Shown here: positions 1 to 9,748 of the stretch, one piece after another
How the letters are laid out: each line of letters starts with the position of its first letter
Position numbering within the stretch: position 1 is the first letter of the stretch
Assembly (NCBI GenBank): GCA_964590645.1
Contig: CAZPYJ010000009.1
Location: 62,001-126,000, forward strand
Length of the DNA stretch: 64,000 nucleotides
DNA from: JAGNHN01 sp964590645
Lineage (GTDB): Bacteria; Bacteroidota; Bacteroidia; Bacteroidales; JAGNHN01
Direction: 5' to 3'
Program-made: the position numbers and the translations under genes
The notes under the pieces: model-generated
What the model was told of the DNA's origin: nothing
What the model saw: the letters and a program-made list of their open reading frames with translations, nothing else
The model's database searches: none

Positions 1-2630
1 TAAACCTGCACGCTTACATCCGTGTGAAAACCCCTGACAGGGTAGACGGCAAAGCCGTAGTGCATATGATCGAGACTACCGTTGGTCGTGTACTCTTTAA
101 TCAGGTCGTGCCGGAAGAAGTCGGGTTTATCAATCAATTGCTCACAAAGAAGGCCTTAAGGGATATCATCGGTGAGGTGCTGAAAAAAACCGGAACAGCC
201 AAGACTGCAAAGTTTCTGGATGATATCAAGAATATGGGCTTCCGTATGGCCTACCAGGGTGGACTTTCCTTTAATCTGGAGGATGTGATCGTTCCTGAAG
301 TCAAGGAGGAACTCATTGAAGCGGCCAATGCGGAAGTGGACGAAGTGGTCGGGAATTACAATATGGGTTTCATCACCAACAATGAGCGCTATAATCAGAT
401 CATTGATATCTGGACCCATACCAATTCCAAGCTTACCCGGACCCTGATGCAGCAGTTGACCAATGACCAACAGGGTTTCAACTCTGTGTTTATGATGCTC
501 GACTCCGGTGCGCGTGGTTCCAAGGAACAGATCCGTCAGCTTTCCGGAATGCGCGGGTTGATGGCCAAACCTCAGAAATCAGGGGCTACCGGAGGGGAAA
601 TTATTGAGAACCCCATCCTGTCCAATTTCAAAGAAGGGCTGTCCGTACTGGAGTATTTTATCTCTACTCACGGCGCACGTAAAGGTTTGGCAGATACCGC
701 CCTGAAGACCGCCGACGCCGGTTACCTTACCCGCCGTCTTGTGGATGTGGCGCAGGATGTCATCATCTCAGAATTCGACTGCGGAACATTGCGGGGCCTG
801 GCTACCACGGCACTGAAAAAGAACGAAGAGCTGGTGGAGAGCCTTTACGACCGTATCCTCGGCCGTACCTCTCTGCACGATATCTTCCATCCTCAAACCG
901 GTGAACTGCTGGTATCATCCAGTCAGGAAATCAATGAGGAACTGGCCCTGATTATTGAAGAATCTCCCATCGAATCAGTGGAGATTCGATCCGTGCTCAC
1001 CTGTGAATCCAAAGTGGGCGTATGTGCCAAGTGCTATGGGCGTAACCTGGCTACCGGCCGGAGGGCGGAAAAGGGAGAGGCTGTAGGTGTGGTCGCTGCC
1101 CAGTCTATCGGAGAGCCGGGTACACAGCTTACCCTGCGTACCTTCCACGTAGGGGGAACTGCTTCCAGCATTGCCATTGCATCCAAGATCGAGGCCAAAT
1201 ACGATGGAATCCTTGAAATCGATGAACTCCGTTATGTGGAATATGCCAATAAAGACGGACTGAAGTATGATGTGGTTCTGGGTCGCTCGGCAGAAATGCG
1301 TATTGTGGACAAGAATACCGGCATAACCCTGAGCTCGCATTTCATTCCTTATGGATCGCGCCTCTTTGCCCGTTCCGGCACGCAGGTTAAAAAGGGAGAG
1401 GTCGTTTGCGACTGGGATCCCTACAATGCGATGATCCTGTCGGAAGTGAGCGGAAAGATCGAATTTGATAATGTGGTGGAAGGTGTGACTTATCGCGTTG
1501 AATCGGATGAAACCACAGGCTATCACGAAAAGGTGGTGATTGAAACCCGAACTAAAACCAGGAATCCGGCCATTAAGATCCTTTCGGCCTCCAATGAACT
1601 GCTCCGTATTTACGATATCCCTGTTGGTGCACACATTATGGTGAGCGATGGAAAGAAGATCAAAGCAGGCGATATGCTCGTCAAAATTCCCAGGGCGATC
1701 GGAAAATCAGGTGACATCACCGGAGGTCTGCCCCGCGTAACCGAACTTTTTGAAGCCCGCAACCCCTCTGATCCTGCCGTAGTATCGGAAATTGATGGGG
1801 TGGTATCCTTTAGCAAGAAACTCAAGCGAGGCAATCGTGAAGTCATCGTTACTTCGAAGACCGGAGAAGAAAGACGCTACCTGATTGCCACTTCCAAGCA
1901 AATTCTGGCTCAGGAGAATGATTATGTTAAATCCGGCACACCTCTTTCTGAAGGCGCGACTACCCCTGCAGATATCCTGGCCATCAAAGGGCCAATGAAA
2001 GTGCAGGAGTACATCGTGAATGAAGTACAGGAAGTCTACCGTCTGCAAGGGGTGAAGATCAATGACAAACATTTTGAAGTCATTGTCCGCCAGATGATGC
2101 GCAAGGTGGAGGTGGACGATCCGGGCGATACCCGCTTCCTGGAAGGCCAGTTGGCAGAGAAGATTGATTTTCAGGATGAAAACGATTGGATCTTCGGGAA
2201 AAAAATTGTGGAAAATGCCGGTGACTCTCCCAACCTCAAAGCAGGGCAGATTGTCACCGTCCGCAAACTGCGCGAGGAAAATTCAATGCTGAAGCGGCGC
2301 GACCTTAAGCTGGTGGAAGCCCGGGATGCCAAACCGGCTACGGCCCGTCAGGTATTGCAGGGAATCACCCGCGCTTCTCTCCAGACTAAAAGCTTCCTCT
2401 CCGCAGCTTCCTTCCAGGAAACCACCAAAGTACTCACCGAGGCTGCAGTGCAGGCCAAACGCGATGAACTGCTCGGCTTGAAAGAAAATGTAATCGTTGG
2501 CCACCTGATCCCCGCCGGAACAGGATTGCGCGAATATCAGAAAATCATCGTCGGAAGCCGTGCAGAATATGAAAGCCTGATGGCTTCCAAGGAAGAAGAT
2601 CCTGCCTCAGCCCTGCTCGATGAATTGTAA
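1..2630 (+). CDS. rpoC: DNA-directed RNA polymerase subunit beta' (C-terminal part, 5' end outside window)
   Basis: Catalytic largest subunit of RNA polymerase; about 875 residues of the C-terminal part are present. The reading frame is open from base 3, so the gene enters from the left and the GTG at 24 is not a start. The trigger-loop/bridge region is clear (GARGSKEQIRQLSGMRGLM, then NFKEGLSVLEYF and THGARKGLADTALKTADAGY). The second zinc site is seen as a Cys in EFDCGT, one in VLTCES and the pair in GVCAKC. GEPGTQLTLRTFHVGG follows. The catalytic NADFDGD aspartates must lie upstream of the window. The TAA stop is 18 bp before the DUF3467 gene, so the two are probably co-transcribed, presumably after rpoB. 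Confidence 0.98.
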   Translation, partial: NLHAYIRVKTPDRVDGKAVVHMIETTVGRVLFNQVVPEEVGFINQLLTKKALRDIIGEVLKKTGTAKTAKFLDDIKNMGFRMAYQGGLSFNLEDVIVPEVKEELIEAANAEVDEVVGNYNMGFITNNERYNQIIDIWTHTNSKLTRTLMQQLTNDQQGFNSVFMMLDSGARGSKEQIRQLSGMRGLMAKPQKSGATGGEIIENPILSNFKEGLSVLEYFISTHGARKGLADTALKTADAGYLTRRLVDVAQDVIISEFDCGTLRGLATTALKKNEELVESLYDRILGRTSLHDIFHPQTGELLVSSSQEINEELALIIEESPIESVEIRSVLTCESKVGVCAKCYGRNLATGRRAEKGEAVGVVAAQSIGEPGTQLTLRTFHVGGTASSIAIASKIEAKYDGILEIDELRYVEYANKDGLKYDVVLGRSAEMRIVDKNTGITLSSHFIPYGSRLFARSGTQVKKGEVVCDWDPYNAMILSEVSGKIEFDNVVEGVTYRVESDETTGYHEKVVIETRTKTRNPAIKILSASNELLRIYDIPVGAHIMVSDGKKIKAGDMLVKIPRAIGKSGDITGGLPRVTELFEARNPSDPAVVSEIDGVVSFSKKLKRGNREVIVTSKTGEERRYLIATSKQILAQENDYVKSGTPLSEGATTPADILAIKGPMKVQEYIVNEVQEVYRLQGVKINDKHFEVIVRQMMRKVEVDDPGDTRFLEGQLAEKIDFQDENDWIFGKKIVENAGDSPNLKAGQIVTVRKLREENSMLKRRDLKLVEARDAKPATARQVLQGITRASLQTKSFLSAASFQETTKVLTEAAVQAKRDELLGLKENVIVGHLIPAGTGLREYQKIIVGSRAEYESLMASKEEDPASALLDEL

Positions 2631-2648
2631 TCTTTAAAGTAAAATACT

Positions 2649-2963
2649 ATGAATGACCCTCAAAGGAAAGATAATCAACTGAATATCGAACTCAGCGATG
2701 AACAGGCAGAAGGAACGTATTCAAACCTGGCCATCATTACCCACTCCAATGCGGAGTTTATTATCGATTTTATCAAAATGATGCCCGGACTGCCGAAGGC
2801 CAAAGTAAAATCCCGCATTATTTTTACTCCGCAGCACGCCAAAAGATTGTTGCGTGCTCTGCAGGAAAACATCGCAAAGTTTGAATCTGTCCACGGACCG
2901 ATCAAGGATATCGATCAGGGAAATATGCCCTTCAACCTCGGTGGGCCTACCGCCCAGGCTTAA
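2649..2963 (+). CDS. DUF3467 family protein
   Basis: A 104-residue protein of the DUF3467 family, whose members commonly lie directly downstream of rpoC in Bacteroidota. The family core is visible (YSNLAIITHSNAEFIIDF, then PKAKVKSRIIFTPQHAKRLL). There is no signal peptide or membrane segment, so it is cytoplasmic. Function is not established. The ATG lies 18 bp after the rpoC stop and a strong terminator follows at 3005-3041, so it is the last gene of the rpo operon. A role connected with transcription is only an inference from position. Confidence 0.9.
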   Translation: MNDPQRKDNQLNIELSDEQAEGTYSNLAIITHSNAEFIIDFIKMMPGLPKAKVKSRIIFTPQHAKRLLRALQENIAKFESVHGPIKDIDQGNMPFNLGGPTAQA

Positions 2964-3004
2964 GACAGGGTGATATTCCTTTTTCAGCCTTGGCTGAATA
3001 CGCT

Positions 3005-3041
3005 AATCCGGAAGTTCCATCGGCGCTTCCGGATTTTTTTT
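3005..3041 (+). terminator. Intrinsic terminator of the rpoC operon
   Basis: A perfect 10-bp stem (AATCCGGAAG at 3005-3014 with CTTCCGGATT at 3026-3035) closes an 11-nt loop and runs into an eight-T tract at 3034-3041. It lies 42 bp after the DUF3467 stop. Confidence 0.9.
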
Positions 3042-3119
3042 ATGGATTTTACAGACACCTACAGTTGTGCGCAGCCACCCACGCAGTTGAGCTCAAGAAA
3101 TGTTTTCGCAGGATGGAGT

Positions 3120-3162
3120 TTAGCTTAGGCAGGTCCGTGGCGTGGATGCTACGGACAGCTAA
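3120..3162. repeat. Nested inverted repeat downstream of the rpo operon
   Basis: TTAGCT (3120-3125) pairs with AGCTAA (3157-3162), and inside it GTCCGT (3133-3138) pairs with ACGGAC (3151-3156). The left arm has a 7-nt bulge and the loop is 12 nt. There is no T-tract. It lies between the rpo terminator and the 3' end of the convergent gene. The word TCGCAGGATGG occurs on both sides (near 3105 and 3184). Function unknown. Confidence 0.5.
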
Positions 3163-3182
3163 GACTTGTAGCGCACTGAATC

Positions 3183-5393
3183 CTATCGCAGGATGGTCAC
3201 ACTCCCGCTTACTTCATTGTCGCGCTGAATTCCAAGAAAGCTGAAAGTGTATCGGAAGACAAAGAAGTAGGTACCCTCTGCCAAACCGGCTCCATCCCAT
3301 TCATTCAGGTAGCCCGACTTTTCATACACCTTCTTCCCCCAGCGGTTGAAGACGATCAGCTGGCGGTTCAGGTAGTGTTCCGCTTCCAGCTTTTCAATGA
3401 CGAAGTAATCATTGTAACCATCTCCGTTGGGGGTAAAGACATTGGGAAAACGAAGGGAATCTTCCATCTCCTCGATCACCTTCACCTGCAAAGAAACCGT
3501 ATCTGTGCATCCCTCCTCGGTGGTTACTTCCAGCAGAATGGTGTATATGCCGGCATTGGTATAACTATGAATGGGGTGTTCCTGAGTTGAATTATTGTCC
3601 GGGGATAAACTATCCCCGAAGTCCCAGTACCACTGGATGGCATTGGGAGTGGAAATATTATTGAATTGGATGTCCGGATTCTTCAGGTCAGTGCTGTCGG
3701 GGTCAGCCCAGAAACCGGCGATGGGATTGTCATAAACCTTGATCAAACGCTTAACGGTGTATTCATTAGTGCAACCATAAGGGGACACCACTTCCACACG
3801 CACATTGAAGCCCAGGCTCGAATCCGGATGATAGTAATAGGTGTGGGTTGGCTCAGGGTCGGCCGAACTACTCCCATCTCCGAAATCCCAGTAGATATCC
3901 TGGAAATCCGGATAGACATTATTTCTGAAATGAACAGTCAGGGGTTCACAACCTTCGAAAATATCGGGAGCAAGGCTGACCAATGGTACCGGATGGAAGA
4001 CCACCTGCATTGTATCCACTGCAAAAGAGCAATTGGTGCTATCCCTGATTTCCAGATAGTAATACATTGTATCTGTAATCCTATTGAAAACAGGATTGCC
4101 AACATTGGGATCGTCTATTCCAAGCTGGGGGCTCCATACATAGTAATAGGGTGGAGCTCCACCGGTAGGCTGAAGGTTCAACTGGGCTTCTTCGCCGCAA
4201 AGGACAGTGTCTGAGATGAGGTGGGATTCAATATGATTATAATCAATGATAGGAATCACGATGGTGGTGTCTGAGATATAGCAGATGGATGTTTGCACAT
4301 CGATCATCACATATTCTATCCCTTCCGGGATATTGTCCATAACCGGATCAATGATCAGTACGCCTGAAGTCCCGCCTGGCGGGATCAACACACTATCGGG
4401 TATCCACACATAGTCTATCCCGTTGATGGCCGTGCCATAAATCGAATCAATCTGTATCCAGACCGTATCATAACGGGGAGAGGGGGTATTGAAGTTGATG
4501 ATGGCTTTCTGACAGCCTTCCACCGCAAACAGGACATCCAGGTATGGATTGGTATAGCTGATGGCTACCTCCACAGATGAACTGGAGAAGCTGCCTTTCT
4601 CCAGGAATACGGCGGAGTCATAAGCGGAGTCTCCTGCATCGCCCACTGCAATAGTGATATGGTAGGTTTCACAGGGAACGACCACCACCCAGGCGGTCAG
4701 CACAACGGTAAATCCGTCGTACACTATCGTAAGGCCGTTCAGGCCTTCATTGTCGACATAGTATTGCGGGAAGGAAGGGGTTACGTTGTTGATATTGTCG
4801 ATGGTCACCGGCAGCGTGGTTCCGGGGATTAGGGCGATATTTTCATTGGTATACAGACCACCTGCAGGGAAAGGCTTGGGACCGCTGACAAAGAAACCGA
4901 AGACATCATTAAAGGAGGAGTTCACCCATTCAGGATATTCTTCAGAGGCGAAGACATATCGGAATTTGATGGTATCGGATTCAGGGATGAAGTCAAATTC
5001 AAGCACAGCGGCATCATTCACCGTATAGCCGGGAATCAGGGCAGCCAGCAGCGGGTGTCCTGCAGTCAAATTTCCGGTGGAGGCAAATCCGGTGACCGGA
5101 GAGCCTATGGCCGGGGGTGCAGTCAGGTCGCCGGTGGTCAGGATGATGCCCTCATCCAGCCCCAGGTTGGTCATCCATCCGTTGGAAAACGAACCGATGG
5201 CATTGGGTGCACCGGTATACGTTACATTGAAAGCGGAAACCCCCTGTCCGATAAGAATATTCTGCACCAGATTGTTGGGTGTGGTGCCTGTTGTGACGGT
5301 TAATTGCCCGTAAGTAGCACTAAAGCCACTTATGATGAAGACTGCCAGTAGAAAATGCCTTTTGCAAACCGATGCCCACCGATTTAATTCCAT
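3183..5393 (-). CDS. T9SS type B surface protein with choice-of-anchor L and PKD domains
   Basis: A secreted 736-residue adhesin-like protein. The start is placed at 5393 (MELNRWASVCKRHF), which gives a signal peptide ending near SATYGQ; the longer frame adds a non-signal-like leader. A choice-of-anchor L-type region (about 20-240) contains FVFASEEYPEW-like residues (FRYVFASEEYPEW). A Calx-beta-like stretch follows (about 285-390, INGIDYVWIPDSV), then PKD folds with IYWDFGDGSS and WYWDFGDS. The end is a T9SS type B sorting domain (FPNVFTPNGDGYNDYF, last residues VSGSVTILR). It lies 66 bp downstream of a related type B gene on the same strand. Cell-surface or extracellular location follows from the sorting domain; the ligand is unknown. 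Confidence 0.9.
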   Translation of the reverse strand: MELNRWASVCKRHFLLAVFIISGFSATYGQLTVTTGTTPNNLVQNILIGQGVSAFNVTYTGAPNAIGSFSNGWMTNLGLDEGIILTTGDLTAPPAIGSPVTGFASTGNLTAGHPLLAALIPGYTVNDAAVLEFDFIPESDTIKFRYVFASEEYPEWVNSSFNDVFGFFVSGPKPFPAGGLYTNENIALIPGTTLPVTIDNINNVTPSFPQYYVDNEGLNGLTIVYDGFTVVLTAWVVVVPCETYHITIAVGDAGDSAYDSAVFLEKGSFSSSSVEVAISYTNPYLDVLFAVEGCQKAIINFNTPSPRYDTVWIQIDSIYGTAINGIDYVWIPDSVLIPPGGTSGVLIIDPVMDNIPEGIEYVMIDVQTSICYISDTTIVIPIIDYNHIESHLISDTVLCGEEAQLNLQPTGGAPPYYYVWSPQLGIDDPNVGNPVFNRITDTMYYYLEIRDSTNCSFAVDTMQVVFHPVPLVSLAPDIFEGCEPLTVHFRNNVYPDFQDIYWDFGDGSSSADPEPTHTYYYHPDSSLGFNVRVEVVSPYGCTNEYTVKRLIKVYDNPIAGFWADPDSTDLKNPDIQFNNISTPNAIQWYWDFGDSLSPDNNSTQEHPIHSYTNAGIYTILLEVTTEEGCTDTVSLQVKVIEEMEDSLRFPNVFTPNGDGYNDYFVIEKLEAEHYLNRQLIVFNRWGKKVYEKSGYLNEWDGAGLAEGTYFFVFRYTFSFLGIQRDNEVSGSVTILR

Positions 5394-5459
5394 AATAATG
5401 CTTATTTGGTCAGGCGTAGCCGGAGCAAATACCACGGAGGGCAGGGGGTTGTACCGTCC

Positions 5460-7310
5460 CTATCGGAGTATGGTCACCGACCCGCTCACTTCTTTTTCTT
5501 CAGAGACGGTAGTGAAAGCAAACTGGTAGCGGAAGATGAAGAAATAGGTTCCTTCTGCCAAACCTGCTCCATCCCACTGGTTCAGGTAGTTGTTGCTTTC
5601 ATAGACCTTCTTTCCATAGCGGTTGAATACCACCAGTTGCCTGCCCAGGTAATGCTCCGGTTCCAGGTTCTTGATCTCAAAGTAATCGTTGATGCCATCC
5701 CCATTGGGGGTGAAAACATTGGGGAAGATGAGGCTGTCGCCCAGCTCCCGGATGATCTTGACCAGATAGGAAATGGTATCGATGCACCCGAATTCGGTTT
5801 CAACTGTAAGCAGGACGGTATAATATCCCGGTTCCGTATAGGTATATTCCGGGTTCTGCTCATTGGAGGTATTCCCATCCCCGAAGTCCCACAGCCAGCT
5901 GATGGGGTCGAAGGTGGAGATATCCGTAAATTGTATGGGCAGAATATCTGTCTGATAATGGAAACTGTCGGGGTCGGCCGTATAGTCGGCTTCCGGATTG
6001 GGATAGACCGCAATAAAGTCTTCAATGGTGTATTCCCCGTAACAGCCCAGATCGGTGGTGGCTTTCAGGGTGACGCTGTATGCCGAGTCGTTGGGATTGT
6101 AAGGGAAGTAATGTGTCTGATGTCGGGCGGTATCGCTGGTGCCATCGCTCCATTCCCACACGTAGTCAATGTCGATCGGGAAGGTATTGTTGGTAAAGTT
6201 GACGGTAATGGGATCGCAGCCTTTGATGAGGTCGGCGCTGAAAGAGACCAGGGGTTTCTGATAGACCGAGAAGTACATTGTATCGATGCCTGAATTGCAA
6301 CCGTGGTTGTTCACATTGAGCATAGCCATATACTCTCCGGCCGGGAGGGAGTCGAGGATATAGGGTCCGGGGCCGTGGCCCTGGATGCGCAGGCCGCCTG
6401 AGAGGGTCCAGAAGAATTCAGCACTGGCATCGGCATTGCCGGTATATTCAAAAATGACGCTATCCGATTCCGAGCAGATGGGGGTGTTCAGGGTAAACTC
6501 ACTGGTAGGGATCTGATGGACAATGACATCCACTGTGTCCTTCGAATTATAAAGACTATCATATACGGTTACGATGTAAGACTGGGAGGAGTCTGGATAA
6601 ACCACGATGGAATAGGTGGTGTCTCCCGTGTTCCATAGCACATTGGTTTCCATTCCCCCGCAGGTGATCTCCACATTGTCGATGCCCCAGTGATCCCAGT
6701 TATTTCCGGACGTAAGATCCTGGTACCAGCGGAATTGGGTGCTGGGAGAGTAGGCCTGAATGGGAACCAGTTCGGAGTATTGGGTCCAGGTGTATAAAGG
6801 CCCGGTAATATTATTCACCGGAACCCAGTAGTAAATATCTGTCCAGGTTGCTCCCGAGTTGGTACTGTATTGCAGGTGCACTCCTTCATTGGGCTGGTCG
6901 GGGTCTTCGCAGTCCTGATGTGTTTGTATGTCTCCGTATTTCATCGCAAACTCGATCAGGCAACCGCTTCCGATGCTCAGATTATAGGCGATGGTTGTAA
7001 GCTGACGGGGAAAATTGGTGGCCGAGCCGATCCAGCAAACAATTCCTGAAGCGGGAGGGACAAGCGGGGGACAGGGATTATTGAACATCGGAGAGGCGTT
7101 GGATGACCAGCCCAGACCAATGGTGCCGTTGTCGAAATCGTTCAACATCAGGTAGCCACAAGCTCCGGCCGCCGTCAGTGTCACGGCTTCACCCTTGCAA
7201 ATCTCCAAGGGATATCCATTGGCGATGACATCGCACTGGGCATTGGCGCTACCCTTGATAAGCAAGAGGCTTGTGAAAAGAATCAGGGAAATAGAGTATA
7301 TTTTTTTCAT
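5460..7310 (-). CDS. T9SS type B surface protein, reelin-repeat-like and PKD domains (copy 1 of tandem pair)
   Basis: 616 residues, signal peptide MKKIYSISLILFTSLLL...ANA. Residues about 45-220 resemble a reelin subrepeat (GVHLQYSTNSGATWTDI, TQFRWYQDLTSG, HWGIDNVEITCGG). PKD-type domains follow (VWEWSDGTSD, WLWDFGDGNTS), then a type B sorting domain (FPNVFTPNGDGINDYF, ending VSGSVTILR). It starts 22 bp after the small secreted-protein gene at 7333-7791, so the two look co-transcribed. The C-terminal 1,001 bp (5476-6476) are identical to the neighbouring copy, whereas the N-terminal part has diverged. An extracellular carbohydrate- or protein-binding role is inferred from domains only. Confidence 0.9.
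   Translation of the reverse strand: MKKIYSISLILFTSLLLIKGSANAQCDVIANGYPLEICKGEAVTLTAAGACGYLMLNDFDNGTIGLGWSSNASPMFNNPCPPLVPPASGIVCWIGSATNFPRQLTTIAYNLSIGSGCLIEFAMKYGDIQTHQDCEDPDQPNEGVHLQYSTNSGATWTDIYYWVPVNNITGPLYTWTQYSELVPIQAYSPSTQFRWYQDLTSGNNWDHWGIDNVEITCGGMETNVLWNTGDTTYSIVVYPDSSQSYIVTVYDSLYNSKDTVDVIVHQIPTSEFTLNTPICSESDSVIFEYTGNADASAEFFWTLSGGLRIQGHGPGPYILDSLPAGEYMAMLNVNNHGCNSGIDTMYFSVYQKPLVSFSADLIKGCDPITVNFTNNTFPIDIDYVWEWSDGTSDTARHQTHYFPYNPNDSAYSVTLKATTDLGCYGEYTIEDFIAVYPNPEADYTADPDSFHYQTDILPIQFTDISTFDPISWLWDFGDGNTSNEQNPEYTYTEPGYYTVLLTVETEFGCIDTISYLVKIIRELGDSLIFPNVFTPNGDGINDYFEIKNLEPEHYLGRQLVVFNRYGKKVYESNNYLNQWDGAGLAEGTYFFIFRYQFAFTTVSEEKEVSGSVTILR
5476..6476. repeat. Perfect 1,001-bp direct repeat, copy 1
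   Basis: Compared base by base with 7891-8891 (constant offset 2,415) and no difference was found. The first mismatches are at 5475/7890 (c versus g) and 6477/8892 (g versus a). It covers the PKD and sorting-domain half of the gene. Confidence 0.95.
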
Positions 7311-7332
7311 TGTAATCTTGGTATATAAGGGA

Positions 7333-7791
7333 TCACATAGGTTTTACCGTGAAATCAGCCATTCGGTATTGGGTCATCACCGGAATATGGTCATAATTCA
7401 GAAAGCGAACAAAGAACCTGAGTTCACCCGGACTGCCGGCGGTGCAGATGCCCTCTTTTATTCCACCCGCTTCCAGGGCAACAACATAGTGGTATTCCCC
7501 GTCCGTAGACTCACAGGTAGTACACTTCCCATCGTACCATAAAAGCATATCCCAACTCAGGCGAAGGTTTTTTTGCGTGGTATTGACAAATCGCACCAGG
7601 ATCATCTCCTGAAAAATGCCATTGGCTTCATCATTACAATCCACTTTTTTCAAATAAATCTGCACCCCATCCACAACTTTATCCAGTTGCCATTCTGTAG
7701 TCAAGGTTTCCAGGGGGAGCTTATCCTGTGCCTGGAGACTTACCAGGCTTGTAAAACCCAGGAGGATCAACATAAGTACTGTTCTCTGCAT
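7333..7791 (-). CDS. Small secreted protein of unknown function (copy 1)
   Basis: 152 residues with a signal peptide (MQRTVLMLILLGFTSLVSLQAQ). No known domain is recognised. Four cysteines remain in the mature part (DCNDEA, a CTTC pair and ICTAG), which could form two disulfides outside the cytoplasm. It is paralogous to the protein at 9749-10216: the mature parts are very similar and the signal peptides are unrelated in sequence. Each copy sits just upstream of a reelin/PKD type B protein, so the two products may act together; that is inferred from gene order. A promoter -7 box lies at 7832-7839. Confidence 0.85.
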   Translation of the reverse strand: MQRTVLMLILLGFTSLVSLQAQDKLPLETLTTEWQLDKVVDGVQIYLKKVDCNDEANGIFQEMILVRFVNTTQKNLRLSWDMLLWYDGKCTTCESTDGEYHYVVALEAGGIKEGICTAGSPGELRFFVRFLNYDHIPVMTQYRMADFTVKPM

Positions 7792-7831
7792 ATAACGTAA
7801 GTGTTTGCTTGTGCTGTTCAGATTTTGATTT

Positions 7832-7839
7832 CAAATATA
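7832..7839 (-). promoter_or_regulatory. Bacteroidota -7 box upstream of small secreted-protein gene
   Basis: Minus-strand TATATTTG matches TAnnTTTG. It lies 41 nt upstream of the ATG at 7791, in the 83-bp gap between the two duplicated units. No TTG is found 19 nt further upstream. Confidence 0.5.
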
Positions 7840-7874
7840 CACAAAACAATGAAAATGTATCCTTCCGCAGTATC

Positions 7875-9737
7875 TTAACGGAGTATGGTGACCGACCCGC
7901 TCACTTCTTTTTCTTCAGAGACGGTAGTGAAAGCAAACTGGTAGCGGAAGATGAAGAAATAGGTTCCTTCTGCCAAACCTGCTCCATCCCACTGGTTCAG
8001 GTAGTTGTTGCTTTCATAGACCTTCTTTCCATAGCGGTTGAATACCACCAGTTGCCTGCCCAGGTAATGCTCCGGTTCCAGGTTCTTGATCTCAAAGTAA
8101 TCGTTGATGCCATCCCCATTGGGGGTGAAAACATTGGGGAAGATGAGGCTGTCGCCCAGCTCCCGGATGATCTTGACCAGATAGGAAATGGTATCGATGC
8201 ACCCGAATTCGGTTTCAACTGTAAGCAGGACGGTATAATATCCCGGTTCCGTATAGGTATATTCCGGGTTCTGCTCATTGGAGGTATTCCCATCCCCGAA
8301 GTCCCACAGCCAGCTGATGGGGTCGAAGGTGGAGATATCCGTAAATTGTATGGGCAGAATATCTGTCTGATAATGGAAACTGTCGGGGTCGGCCGTATAG
8401 TCGGCTTCCGGATTGGGATAGACCGCAATAAAGTCTTCAATGGTGTATTCCCCGTAACAGCCCAGATCGGTGGTGGCTTTCAGGGTGACGCTGTATGCCG
8501 AGTCGTTGGGATTGTAAGGGAAGTAATGTGTCTGATGTCGGGCGGTATCGCTGGTGCCATCGCTCCATTCCCACACGTAGTCAATGTCGATCGGGAAGGT
8601 ATTGTTGGTAAAGTTGACGGTAATGGGATCGCAGCCTTTGATGAGGTCGGCGCTGAAAGAGACCAGGGGTTTCTGATAGACCGAGAAGTACATTGTATCG
8701 ATGCCTGAATTGCAACCGTGGTTGTTCACATTGAGCATAGCCATATACTCTCCGGCCGGGAGGGAGTCGAGGATATAGGGTCCGGGGCCGTGGCCCTGGA
8801 TGCGCAGGCCGCCTGAGAGGGTCCAGAAGAATTCAGCACTGGCATCGGCATTGCCGGTATATTCAAAAATGACGCTATCCGATTCCGAGCAAATGGGGGT
8901 GTTCAGGGTGAAATCACTGCTAGGGATTTGATGGACAATGACATCCACTGTATCCTTCGAATTATAAAGACTATCATAAACGGTTACGATGTAAGACTGG
9001 GAGGAGTCGGGATAAACCACGATGGAATAGGTGGTGTCTCCCGTGTTCCATAACACATTGGTTTCCATTCCCCCGCAGGTGATCTCCACATTGTCGATGC
9101 CCCAATGGTCCCAGGTATTTCCTGAAGTGAGATCCTGGTACCAGCGGAATTGGGTGTTGGGAGAATAGGCAGGGATGGGAACGATTTCAGAATATTGGTT
9201 CCAGACATAATAGGGTCCGGTAGCTGCATTCCCGGGAACGGGCACCCAATAGTTAATATCGGTCCAGGTAGCCCCTGAATTGCTGCTGTATTGCAGGTGG
9301 ACCCCTTCGTTCGGAAGGTCGGGAGATTCACAGGAGTTGGGAGCCGGGTTGGGTTCATTGGCCCCATACTTCATCGCAAACTCGATCAGGCAACCGCTTC
9401 CGATGCTCAGATTATAGGCGATGGTAGTAAGCTGTCGGGGAAAATTGGTGGCCGAGCCGATCCAGCATACGATCCCGGAGGCAGGGGGGGTGATGGGCTG
9501 ACACGGATTGTTGAACATTGGGGAGGCGTTGGATGACCAGCCCAGGCCAACGGTGCCGTTTTCAAAATCGTTCAGCATCAGGTAGCCACAAGCACCGGCA
9601 GCAGTAAGGGTAACCGGTTCTCCCTTGCAAATCTCAAGAGGATATCCATTGGCAATGACATCGCACTGGGCCCGGCTATGCTGCTGAAAACCAAGAAGTG
9701 CAAAAATGGGAAGGAGCAGGGTTAATATCTTTTTCAT
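7875..9737 (-). CDS. T9SS type B surface protein, reelin-repeat-like and PKD domains (copy 2 of tandem pair)
   Basis: 620 residues with the same architecture as the 5460-7310 product: signal peptide (MKKILTLLLPIFALLGFQQ...RAQ), reelin-like region (GVHLQYSSNSGATWTDI, TQFRWYQDLTSGNTW), PKD domains and a type B sorting domain. From about residue 280 to the end the DNA is identical to copy 1. The N-terminal part differs by many substitutions and small indels (for example NEPNPAPNS in place of DIQTHQ). It starts 11 bp after the stop of its small partner gene. The contrast between a diverged front and an identical back points to gene conversion between the copies. Confidence 0.9.
   Translation of the reverse strand: MKKILTLLLPIFALLGFQQHSRAQCDVIANGYPLEICKGEPVTLTAAGACGYLMLNDFENGTVGLGWSSNASPMFNNPCQPITPPASGIVCWIGSATNFPRQLTTIAYNLSIGSGCLIEFAMKYGANEPNPAPNSCESPDLPNEGVHLQYSSNSGATWTDINYWVPVPGNAATGPYYVWNQYSEIVPIPAYSPNTQFRWYQDLTSGNTWDHWGIDNVEITCGGMETNVLWNTGDTTYSIVVYPDSSQSYIVTVYDSLYNSKDTVDVIVHQIPSSDFTLNTPICSESDSVIFEYTGNADASAEFFWTLSGGLRIQGHGPGPYILDSLPAGEYMAMLNVNNHGCNSGIDTMYFSVYQKPLVSFSADLIKGCDPITVNFTNNTFPIDIDYVWEWSDGTSDTARHQTHYFPYNPNDSAYSVTLKATTDLGCYGEYTIEDFIAVYPNPEADYTADPDSFHYQTDILPIQFTDISTFDPISWLWDFGDGNTSNEQNPEYTYTEPGYYTVLLTVETEFGCIDTISYLVKIIRELGDSLIFPNVFTPNGDGINDYFEIKNLEPEHYLGRQLVVFNRYGKKVYESNNYLNQWDGAGLAEGTYFFIFRYQFAFTTVSEEKEVSGSVTILR
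7891..8891. repeat. Perfect 1,001-bp direct repeat, copy 2
   Basis: Identical to 5476-6476 at every position checked by eye. The boundaries are set by single mismatches on each side. Confidence 0.95.
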
Positions 9738-9748
9738 AATTGAATTTT

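Noticed and set aside
2990..3244. 84-codon frame after the rpo operon
   Set aside because: It contains the terminator and the inverted repeat and runs into the convergent gene; no family resemblance.
5406..6293. Long plus-strand open frame repeated at 7809-8708
   Set aside because: It is antisense to the PKD genes and is preserved only because the 1-kb tract is identical in the two copies; its translation has no family features.
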